A stretch of DNA of 19,796 bases from CAYFMH01 sp964344775 (lineage in GTDB: Bacteria > Patescibacteriota > Gracilibacteria > UBA4473): the NCBI GenBank assembly GCA_964344775.1, contig CAYFOO010000024.1, positions 1 to 19,796 on the forward strand, given 5' to 3'. Position numbers and translations under genes: made by a program. Positions 1 to 5,945 of this stretch are shown one piece after another (position 1 is the stretch's first letter; each line of letters starts with the position of its first letter). A model generated the notes under the pieces. That model saw nothing but the letters and a program-made list of their open reading frames with translations. It had not been told where the DNA came from and searched no databases.

Positions 1-33
1 ACTAACCAAAGTTTATATCAATTTATACAAATT

Positions 34-1296
34 TCAAAGGCGGTTTAGTATAACAAAGTCTGCCAGTGTTTGGTTATCCGTTACGTCCTGATATTCAAAT
101 CCTGCTTTTTCCATTTTTCCAAAAAGAATGGGGAAATTGTCTGGGTTTTTGGTTTCCACCCCCATGAGTACCGATCCGAAGTTTCTGGCTGATTTTTTTA
201 GATATTCAAACCTCGTGATGTCATCTTCTGATCCCATGAGATTCAAGAAATCTTTGAGAGCACCTGGTCTCTGTGGCATTCGAAGGATGAAATATTTTTT
301 CAATCCAGAATGCTTCATGGCTCGCTCTTTCACATCCGGTAATCTTTCAAAATCAAAGTTTCCCCCAGAAAGCACACAAACAACCGTTTTCCCTTTAATT
401 TCCTCTTTCATATCTTTCAAGGCATCGATCGCAAGTCCGCCGGCTGGCTCGAGTACGATTCCTTCATGAAATAGAAAATCCATCATCGTCTGACAGAGAC
501 GGTTTTCGGGGATGAGCAAGACTTCATGTTTGATTAATTTTTTTAGGATTTCAAAATTTTTGAAACCAATTTGTTTTACCGCAGCACCATCCACAAAGGT
601 ATCGATTTTTTCTAATTCTATTACTTTCCCCCCATCCATACTTTCTTTGAAAGCCGGGGCTCCGAGAGGTTCCGTACAAATAATCTCTGTTTTTGGTGAT
701 TTTTCTGTAAAAAGTTTTGCAATTCCGGAAGAAACACCGCCCCCTCCCACAGGAAGAAAAATGTAATCTATATTTTCTACATGTTTTGTTTTTAATTGTT
801 CCAAGATTTCGTATCCGATAGTGGCTTGTCCTTCGATGATTTTTTCATGGTCAAAGGGAGGGACAAAAGTGGAGTCCTGCTCTTCGCAACACTTTTTTGA
901 TAGGTTATAGGCTTCGTCAAAAGTGTCTCCGACCAAGATTACTTCTATGAATTCTCCCCCAAAAATTTTTGTTTTTTCTACTTTTTGAGCTGGGGTGGTC
1001 ACCGGCATGAAGACCTTTCCAGGTACTTTGAAATGCTTACAAGCAAAAGCAACCCCTTGAGCATGGTTTCCAGCACTAGCACAAACTATTCCTCGAGATT
1101 TTTCCTCGTCCGAGAGTTGAGAAATTAAGTTAAAGGCTCCTCGAATTTTGTAACTTCTCACCGGGGTGAGATCTTCCCGTTTGATATAAACTTTCGCTCC
1201 GTACTTTTCTGACAGATATTTTGAGTGCTGAAGAGGTGTCTGGTGAAAAAGTGATCGAAGATTTTCTGTTGCCTTTTTTACTTGGGTTTCGAACAT
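34..1296 (-). CDS. ilvA: Threonine ammonia-lyase (threonine dehydratase), biosynthetic type
   Basis: PLP-dependent cytosolic enzyme that deaminates threonine to 2-oxobutanoate, the first step towards isoleucine. The 420-residue protein has the fold-type II signature: the motif SYKIRGAFN with the Schiff-base lysine at K50, SAGNHAQG at 74-81, and the phosphate-binding loop VGGGGV at 183-188. The last 85 or so residues (from about 335, KKYFILRMPQRPGALKDF) form one ACT-like regulatory domain, as in the short IlvA of Bacillus rather than the two-domain E. coli enzyme. Start ATG at 1296 is well placed after a promoter at 1320-1347; there is no Shine-Dalgarno. It lies 66 bases after the ftsQ-like gene and has its own promoter, so it is not necessarily in that operon. 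No other isoleucine-pathway gene is in view. Confidence 0.95.
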   Translation of the reverse strand: MFETQVKKATENLRSLFHQTPLQHSKYLSEKYGAKVYIKREDLTPVRSYKIRGAFNLISQLSDEEKSRGIVCASAGNHAQGVAFACKHFKVPGKVFMPVTTPAQKVEKTKIFGGEFIEVILVGDTFDEAYNLSKKCCEEQDSTFVPPFDHEKIIEGQATIGYEILEQLKTKHVENIDYIFLPVGGGGVSSGIAKLFTEKSPKTEIICTEPLGAPAFKESMDGGKVIELEKIDTFVDGAAVKQIGFKNFEILKKLIKHEVLLIPENRLCQTMMDFLFHEGIVLEPAGGLAIDALKDMKEEIKGKTVVCVLSGGNFDFERLPDVKERAMKHSGLKKYFILRMPQRPGALKDFLNLMGSEDDITRFEYLKKSARNFGSVLMGVETKNPDNFPILFGKMEKAGFEYQDVTDNQTLADFVILNRL

Positions 1297-1319
1297 TTTT
1301 TTGGATTTAAAGTGGGGGG

Positions 1320-1347
1320 AATATAATAATTAATTTTCAATTATCAA
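1320..1347 (-). promoter_or_regulatory. Putative sigma70 promoter of ilvA
   Basis: On the minus strand TTGATA (1347-1342) and TATATT (1325-1320) are separated by 16 bases, each one mismatch from consensus. They lie 23 bases upstream of the ilvA ATG, within the gap after the ftsQ-like gene. Confidence 0.55.
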
Positions 1348-1362
1348 CCTGGTTGTTTTTAA

Positions 1363-2205
1363 CTACTTTGGTGCCCAAAAAATCTGCTTTGGGATTCGAA
1401 GATCTACGTGGTCTAGTGGTTGGTCATAGAGGCCGATTCTGGTAGCGGAGAGTTCTAGTTTTTTTATCTGTGATTCAATTGGTTGTTGGAGATCTATCCA
1501 AATAGCCACATCGTTTTCTGAAATCAGGTGCAGTTCTTGTGCATCCATATAAAAATTCAGATCATTGAGTGGAAGCTCAATGTTTTGCTCAAAAAGATTT
1601 TTGGCGAGCATTATTTTTTTAAGCACTATTTCACTCGTGAGCTGTTGATGGGGAAGAATCAATTTTTCGTAGCCAATAATTTTTACGATGGGGAGATTTT
1701 CATCTGGTTTGGCCATAAGAATGACTCCATTTTTTGAAACAACAAAGAAATTAGCTGTTTCTTGATTTAGTAGCGTGAGAAATGGTGGAGAAGTTTCAAT
1801 TTTTAAGCTCATTTCTGAGGGCCAACGCTCTGATATTTTTATTTTTTTAAATTCGGGAAAGATGCTGACAAGTTTTTGTTGGACGTCTTTTTGAGAGAGA
1901 AAAAGCAGGTTTTTTCCATAAAATTCACCCAGTATTTGTTCCACTTCTTCCGCATCAATACTGGAATTATCACGAACGATGGTGATTTTTTTGAGATCGA
2001 AGTAAGGGGAAAAAACAGAAAATCCGATAAACAAAATAACCCCTGATACCAACATTCCTAGGAGTACAGATCCTCGAAAAAGCTTCAAAATTTGGCGTAG
2101 AAATAAAAGTCGAACCAGAAGATTCAAGAAACGATTACGCAATTTTTTCGGTTTTCGCCGACGAGTTTGATTTGAGTCGATCAGGAAGGATTTTCGACGG
2201 GACAT
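1363..2205 (-). CDS. ftsQ: FtsQ/DivIB-type cell division protein
   Basis: A 280-residue bitopic membrane protein of the FtsQ/DivIB family, which links early and late divisome proteins (FtsB and FtsL partners) on the outer face of the membrane. A strongly basic cytoplasmic tail (residues 1-45, many R and K) is followed by one membrane segment at about 46-66. A POTRA domain starts at about 70 (FDLKKITIVRDNSSI, then a helix and GKNLLFL), followed by a mixed beta domain to about 250. The motif around ISERWPSEMSLKIE is typical of the end of the POTRA region. It lies downstream of frr rather than in a mur-fts cluster. Sequence similarity in this family is low, so the call rests on layout and the POTRA pattern. 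No Shine-Dalgarno is seen. Confidence 0.8.
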   Translation of the reverse strand: MSRRKSFLIDSNQTRRRKPKKLRNRFLNLLVRLLFLRQILKLFRGSVLLGMLVSGVILFIGFSVFSPYFDLKKITIVRDNSSIDAEEVEQILGEFYGKNLLFLSQKDVQQKLVSIFPEFKKIKISERWPSEMSLKIETSPPFLTLLNQETANFFVVSKNGVILMAKPDENLPIVKIIGYEKLILPHQQLTSEIVLKKIMLAKNLFEQNIELPLNDLNFYMDAQELHLISENDVAIWIDLQQPIESQIKKLELSATRIGLYDQPLDHVDLRIPKQIFWAPK

Positions 2206-2213
2206 TTTTAGAA

Positions 2214-2300
2214 CTTAGTTGGTAGAACTTAGAGCTTAGTTTCGGCTGACAGGAATTAAGATTTTTTGAATTTTCTAAGTTCCAAGTTCTAAGTTCTAAG
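2214..2300. repeat. Inverted pair of heptanucleotide arrays between frr and ftsQ
   Basis: Four 7-base units of CTTAGAA type run from 2214 to 2241 (CTTAGTT, GGTAGAA, CTTAGAG, CTTAGTT). They are mirrored by four units TTCTAAG, TTCCAAG, TTCTAAG, TTCTAAG at 2273-2300. AGAGCTTAG (2231-2239) pairs perfectly with CTAAGCTCT (2296-2304). The whole can fold into a hairpin in the frr-ftsQ spacer. Confidence 0.75.
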
Positions 2301-2318
2301 CTCTTTTTGAATTTTATT

Positions 2319-2864
2319 TTACACACTCATTATTTCCTTCTCTTTATTACTAGAGAGTTCATCAATTTGCTTATTTGTTTCATCCACTTTTTTTTGTACT
2401 TCTTCTTCCTGGGATTTGTGCTCATCTTCAGAAATTTCTTTATTATCCTTCTGAGTTTTTAATTTCTTAAGTGTTTCATGGCGAGCATTTCGAACACTGA
2501 TTCGGGCTTTTTCGGTCATATCATGGACGATTTTTACGATTTCTTTTCGCCGTTCTTCTGTCATCGGAGGAATTGGAAGGATGATGTAGTCTCCCATATT
2601 TTGAGGATTGATATCTAGAGAAGAATCTCGAATGGCTTTTTCTATTTCCCCGATCAAAGTCTTGTCCCATGGTTCGATACGAATAGTTTTTACGTCTGGA
2701 CAAGAGATATTGGCGGAAGCTTTGAGTGGCATCTGGGAGCCGTAGCAGTCGATGAAGATTTCTTCTACAAGAGTGGCGTTGGCACGGCCAATCTGAAGTG
2801 TGGCAAACTCGGCTCGCAGGTGGTCTACGGACTTGAGAAGTTGTTGGTTGAGTTCTTCAATCAT
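2319..2864 (-). CDS. frr: Ribosome recycling factor
   Basis: RRF splits the post-termination ribosome together with EF-G. The 181-residue length matches the family norm of about 185. Sequence is RRF-like throughout: RAEFATLQIGRANATLVEEI in the first helix, the beta-rich domain II with IRIEPWDKTLIGEIEKAI, then PPMTEERRKEIVK and the long carboxy-terminal helices ending in KEKEIMSV. Start ATG at 2864 gives the usual short amino terminus. A perfect TATAAT lies at 2918-2913 on the minus strand, but no convincing -35 goes with it. Gene order frr then ftsQ on the same strand suggests one transcript, although the repeat hairpin lies between them. Confidence 0.96.
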   Translation of the reverse strand: MIEELNQQLLKSVDHLRAEFATLQIGRANATLVEEIFIDCYGSQMPLKASANISCPDVKTIRIEPWDKTLIGEIEKAIRDSSLDINPQNMGDYIILPIPPMTEERRKEIVKIVHDMTEKARISVRNARHETLKKLKTQKDNKEISEDEHKSQEEEVQKKVDETNKQIDELSSNKEKEIMSV

Positions 2865-2897
2865 TTTTTTAAAAAAATTAAAAGATAGTTTCGATAA

Positions 2898-2938
2898 CCC
2901 TGAGCTTGAAAAATTATAGTTATTGCAAGTCGAAGGGA
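2898..2938. repeat. Intergenic imperfect palindrome, CCCTGAGCTTG / CAAGTCGAAGGG type
   Basis: CCCTGAGCTTG at 2898-2908 is followed 17 bases later by CAAGTCGAAGGG at 2926-2937. CTTG/CAAG and the outer C and G runs pair, with an internal mismatch loop. It resembles the short palindromes scattered between genes in CPR genomes. It lies in the divergent frr/groES region and also contains the TATAAT of a possible frr promoter. Confidence 0.45.
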
Positions 2939-3020
2939 GAGAAAATTAAAAAGTACTCACTCCTTATAAAAAATTATTTAAATCCGGGCAAGGGGAATGT
3001 TCAAGAAAATTTAAAAAGAT

Positions 3021-3050
3021 TTGACACTCGGCATACGAGAGTGCTAAGTT
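3021..3050 (+). promoter_or_regulatory. groESL promoter with overlapping CIRCE operator (HrcA site)
   Basis: TTGACACTC (3021-3029), nine bases, then GAGTGCTAA (3039-3047). The right arm equals the CIRCE consensus; the left arm differs at two positions (consensus TTAGCACTC). The changed left arm makes a perfect -35 box TTGACA (3021-3026). A -10 TAAGTT with upstream TG (extended -10) lies at 3045-3050, 18 bases away. HrcA binding would cover the whole promoter. No hrcA gene is in this window. Confidence 0.8.
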
Positions 3051-3083
3051 CGTGACCGCTAATTTTTGACAATTAGTTTTCTC

Positions 3084-3191
3084 AAGTTGTAAGTAGGAGG
3101 TTGTAAGTTGCCGGGCCTTCGTCCCGAGGACTCGGGACGGCGGAGTAGGCTAGGGCATAAATTTGATTTTCTCCCTACAACCTACCACCTT
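3084..3191. repeat. Inverted heptad arrays flanking a palindrome in the groES leader
   Basis: Units AAGTTGT, AAGTAGG, AGGTTGT, AAGTTG run from 3084 to 3110. They are mirrored by CTCCCTA, CAACCTA, CCACCTT at 3171-3191. Between them lies the perfect palindrome GTCCCGAGGACTCGGGAC (3121-3138), whose core recurs at 18294-18309. The arrays lie in the leader between the CIRCE promoter and groES, so they would be transcribed into a long stem-loop. Confidence 0.7.
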
Positions 3192-3200
3192 TCATTATCA

Positions 3201-3210
3201 TTTAACCCAA
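3201..3210 (+). promoter_or_regulatory. Pre-start motif TTTAACCCAA of groES
   Basis: The ten-base motif ends six bases before the groES ATG and is repeated exactly, at the same distance, before groEL (3591-3600). Neither gene has a Shine-Dalgarno sequence. Role unknown. Confidence 0.4.
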
Positions 3211-3216
3211 AAAACA

Positions 3217-3510
3217 ATGACAAAACTGGTTCCTCTTGACGACAATGTGATCGTCCACCCAATCGAAGAAGAGACTACAACCGCTTCTGGAATCGTGATT
3301 CCTGATACGGCCTCGAAAGAAAAACCTATGCGTGGAAAAGTGCTCGCTGTGGGGCCTGGAAAATTAAACGATGATGGATCTCGTGCTCCGATCGGAGTCA
3401 AAGAAGGTGATGTGGTAGTTTTCACCAAATACGCTCCCACCGAGATCAAAGTAGACGGAGAAGAGCTTTATATTGTGAGCAGCAATAGTTTGCTGGCAAT
3501 AGAAAAATAG
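3217..3510 (+). CDS. groES: Co-chaperonin GroES (Cpn10)
   Basis: The 97-residue heptameric lid of the GroEL folding chamber. The amino terminus (MTKLVPLDDNVIVHP), the mobile-loop region (residues 17-32, EETTTASGIVIPDTAS), GKVLAVGPGK and the terminal strand with EELYIV are all Cpn10 hallmarks. An in-frame ATG exists at 3163, but residues from there would be encoded by the intergenic repeat. The start at 3217 gives the family length and amino terminus, and it carries the same TTTAACCCAA motif as groEL. The gene is followed by groEL after 96 bases, in the usual operon order, under the CIRCE promoter at 3021. Confidence 0.96.
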   Translation: MTKLVPLDDNVIVHPIEEETTTASGIVIPDTASKEKPMRGKVLAVGPGKLNDDGSRAPIGVKEGDVVVFTKYAPTEIKVDGEELYIVSSNSLLAIEK

Positions 3511-3513
3511 ATA

Positions 3514-3576
3514 ACGAGCAGACGAGATGACGAGAAAACAAGAATCTACTTACTCGTGATCTCGTAATCTTGTGAT
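3514..3576. repeat. Inverted octanucleotide arrays between groES and groEL
   Basis: Four units ACGAGCAG, ACGAGATG, ACGAGAAA, ACAAGAAT (3514-3545) are mirrored by CTCGTGAT, CTCGTAAT, CTTGTGAT (3553-3576). The mirrored arms can pair into an imperfect hairpin inside the operon. It has the same design as the arrays at 2214 and 3084 but a different unit. Confidence 0.7.
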
Positions 3577-3590
3577 CTTTCTAAGTATTT

Positions 3591-3600
3591 TTTAACCCAA
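3591..3600 (+). promoter_or_regulatory. Pre-start motif TTTAACCCAA of groEL
   Basis: Identical to 3201-3210 and also exactly six bases from the start codon (ATG at 3607). No Shine-Dalgarno is present. Confidence 0.4.
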
Positions 3601-3606
3601 CTAATC

Positions 3607-5253
3607 ATGGCAAAAGATGTAAAATTCGGAAACAAGGCCCGAGCCAAAGTGGCAAAAGGGGTCAAAGAACTCGCAGATGCGGTTCGTGTGACAATGGGGC
3701 CGAAGGGCCGAAATGTAATCCTTGAAAAAAGCTATGGTTCTCCAACGGTAACGAATGATGGAGTAACCATCGCCAAGGAAATCGAATTTGAAGACAAGTT
3801 CGAAAACATGGGATCTCAACTGGCCAAAGAAGTGGCGACCAATACCAACGATGTAGCTGGAGATGGTACTACGACAGCAACTATTCTCGCAGACGCAATC
3901 ATCTCTGAAGGGCTCAAAAATGTAGAAGCTGGAGCCAATCCAATTGCCCTCAAACGAGGAATCGATGCGGCGGTTGCTTTTATCGTAAAAGAACTCGAAG
4001 GAATGGCAGAACCAGTAGATTCCAATGAGAAAATTGAGCAGGTAGCAACTATTTCAGCCCAAGATCCAGAAGTAGGGAAAATCATTGCTCAGGTTTTCGA
4101 CAAAGTTGGGGCTGAAGGAGTCGTGACGGTGGAGGATGGCCAGACTCTCGGACTTGAAACAGATATTGTGGAAGGAATGCAATTTGAAAACGGGTATTTA
4201 TCTCCTTATATGGTATCGAATCCAGAGACGATGGTAGCCGAAATGGAAAATGCCAAAATTCTTCTCACAGATAAAAAGATTTCTTCCATCCAAGAGATTC
4301 TTCCACTACTCGAACAAGTGGCTCAATCTGGGGATAAAAACCTGGTGATTGTGGCTGAAGACGTAGAATCAGAAGCACTGGCGACTTTGATCGTCAATAA
4401 ACTCCGAGGAACTTTCAATGTCATCGCGGTGAAAGCTCCTGGATTTGGTGATCGAAGGAAAGCTATGCTCCAAGACATCGCCATTTTGACAGGTGGAAAA
4501 GTGATTTCTGAAGAAATCGGACTCAAGCTCGAAAATGCCACGGTCGAAGATCTTGGACAGGCCAAAAAAGTAGTGGCCACGAAGGATGCGACCTTGATTG
4601 TCGACGGAGCTGGAAGTAAGGCCGATATTGATGCTCGAATGAGAGAAATCGAACGAGAAATTGATAACTCTAGTTCTGATTATGACAAAGAAAAACTTGC
4701 TGAACGTCGAGCAAAACTTGGGGACGGAGTGGCGGTGATCAAAGTAGGAGCCGCTAGTGAAGTAGAACAAAAGGAGCGAAAACATCGGATCGAAGATGCG
4801 GTACTTGCGACCAAAGCCGCTTCTGCCGAAGGAATTGTAGCAGGAGGAGGGACAGCTCTGCTTCGAGCGGCTCAAAAACTTTTAGCCTCTCTAAAGCTTG
4901 AAGGTAGTGAATTGACGGGAGTGAAACTCGTGCATCGAGCCCTAGAAGCTCCGGTTCGCCAAATTGTAGAAAATGCCGGGTTCGAAGGATCTGTGATTGT
5001 GAATGATATTATCAAATCTGATGGGAAACACATGGGATTTGATGCCGCAGCAGGAGAAATGAAAGATCTGGTAAAAGCGGGGATCATTGATCCGAAAAAA
5101 GTAACCCGATCAGCTCTTCAAAATGCCGCTTCGATTGCAGGAACCTTTTTGACAACTGAGGCAGCAGTAGCAGAATTACCAAAAAAAGAAGCTCCAGCCC
5201 CGGCGATGCCAGGAGGTATGGGAGGAATGGATCCGAGCATGATGGGAATGTAG
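3607..5253 (+). CDS. groEL: Chaperonin GroEL (Cpn60)
   Basis: The 548-residue subunit of the double-ring ATP-driven folding chamber. The ATP-binding segments are intact: VTMGPKGRNVILE (28-40), TNDGVTIAKEIE (49-60) and GDGTTTAT (85-92). The hallmark signature with AAASAEGIVAGGGTALLRA-like sequence is near residue 400 (KAASAEGIVAGGGTALLRA). The carboxy terminus has the flexible Gly-Met tail (PGGMGGMDPSMMGM). Start is fixed by the family amino terminus MAKDVKFG. Codon use favours CGA for arginine, in contrast to the AGA-rich genes further right. It is transcribed with groES, and an intrinsic terminator follows at 5304. Confidence 0.98.
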   Translation: MAKDVKFGNKARAKVAKGVKELADAVRVTMGPKGRNVILEKSYGSPTVTNDGVTIAKEIEFEDKFENMGSQLAKEVATNTNDVAGDGTTTATILADAIISEGLKNVEAGANPIALKRGIDAAVAFIVKELEGMAEPVDSNEKIEQVATISAQDPEVGKIIAQVFDKVGAEGVVTVEDGQTLGLETDIVEGMQFENGYLSPYMVSNPETMVAEMENAKILLTDKKISSIQEILPLLEQVAQSGDKNLVIVAEDVESEALATLIVNKLRGTFNVIAVKAPGFGDRRKAMLQDIAILTGGKVISEEIGLKLENATVEDLGQAKKVVATKDATLIVDGAGSKADIDARMREIEREIDNSSSDYDKEKLAERRAKLGDGVAVIKVGAASEVEQKERKHRIEDAVLATKAASAEGIVAGGGTALLRAAQKLLASLKLEGSELTGVKLVHRALEAPVRQIVENAGFEGSVIVNDIIKSDGKHMGFDAAAGEMKDLVKAGIIDPKKVTRSALQNAASIAGTFLTTEAAVAELPKKEAPAPAMPGGMGGMDPSMMGM

Positions 5254-5303
5254 AAAATAGGGAATAGGAACGAGGAAAAAGGTAAAAGTAACACGTAAAA
5301 GTA

Positions 5304-5330
5304 AAGACGTCTGAGAGGGCGTCTTTTTTT
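5304..5330 (+). terminator. Intrinsic terminator of the groESL operon
   Basis: AAGACGTC (5304-5311) pairs with GGCGTCTT (5318-5325) with one G-T pair and a six-base loop, and runs into a T tract to 5330. Confidence 0.8.
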
Positions 5331-5868
5331 GTAATTAAAAAAATGTTTCCCCTCTCTTTATTCTACCCTGCCTGTCGGCCGAAGCTCGCCTGTCCTCCGA
5401 AACCTCGGTGTAGGGGGAAGCGATGGCTGAATAAGGGGAGATGTCTGTTTAAAAACAGGGATAGAGGGTTTTTGAGGGGAAAAAGAGGAGATTTGAATAA
5501 TATCGAGACTTCTTACTTCGCCAAGGCTTCAAGACACGTCGGCAAAAAAAACGGTAAACAGGTCGATGAATGGAGGTAAGTAGTCCAAAAAGTTATTCCA
5601 ACTAGAAAATTATCACAACAGATTTGAAAATTTAAATTATTGCATTTTTTATAAATTTACTTAGATTTCTCAAGCTCTCTTTGGTTAGGCACAAATAAAA
5701 ATCACCAAAACTTTATCTACAAACTAAAAGGGTTGAGATAGACAAAAAGACAAAATTTGATCTATTAGGTTGAGAATGTGGACAGGTCAAATTTTGAGAG
5801 GAAGGATTCTGGAGTACTGAAAGGAATTTCGTTAGAAATTTCTAAAAGTACGGAGGCAATCCTGACGA
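5331..5868. other. Gene-free, repeat-derived stretch between groEL and tRNA-Ala
   Basis: No credible gene. The left half (about 5340-5580) is built from degenerate intergenic palindromes: CTGTCGGCCGAAGCTCGCC near 5371, CTGTTTAAAAACAG near 5446, and TTCGCCAAGGCTTC at about 5517-5530, the kind that yields the repeated peptide SYFAKAS in spurious CPR ORFs. The right half is AT-rich. It holds a 10-base perfect inverted repeat, CAAAATTTGA (5751-5760) and TCAAATTTTG (5787-5796), a GGTTGAGA direct repeat around it, and the long hairpin at 5803-5863. No tRNA promoter is obvious. Confidence 0.6.
5803..5863. repeat. Three-tier hairpin directly upstream of tRNA-Ala
   Basis: Nested perfect arms: AGGATT (5803-5808) with AATCCT (5858-5863), GTACT (5814-5818) with AGTAC (5847-5851), and a nine-pair tip AGGAATTTC (5822-5830) with GAAATTTCT (5835-5843, one G-T) around the loop GTTA. 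It ends five bases before the tRNA. No T run follows on either side, so it is not a standard terminator. Confidence 0.55.
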
Positions 5869-5945
5869 GGGGCATTAGCTCAGCTGGCTAGAGCGCATCC
5901 ATGGCATGGATGAGGCCATCGGTTCAAGTCCGATATGCTCCACCA
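5869..5945 (+). tRNA. tRNA-Ala (anticodon GGC), CCA encoded
   Basis: A full cloverleaf: acceptor GGGGCAT pairs with ATGCTCC including the G3-U70 wobble that marks alanine tRNAs. D arm AGCTCAGCTGGCTAGAGC follows. The anticodon stem CATCC/GGATG has loop ATGGCAT with anticodon GGC. The T arm has the GGTTCAAGTCC core, and the gene ends in discriminator A plus CCA. It reads GCC (and possibly GCU) codons. The 3' end from 5924 overlaps, on the other strand, the last codons of the serine recombinase. The tRNA gene is intact despite the element next to it. Confidence 0.95.

Noticed and set aside
2135..2326. 63-codon open frame overlapping the frr-ftsQ spacer
   Set aside because: Covers the heptad arrays and the start of ftsQ in another frame; the repeated peptide pattern comes from the repeat.
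3163..3216. Upstream start for groES
   Set aside because: The extra 18 residues are encoded by the mirrored repeat; the family amino terminus begins at 3217.
5343..5579. 78-codon open frame on the plus strand
   Set aside because: Built from intergenic palindromes; the peptide SYFAKASRHVG is a known by-product of CPR repeats, and the composition is not protein-like.
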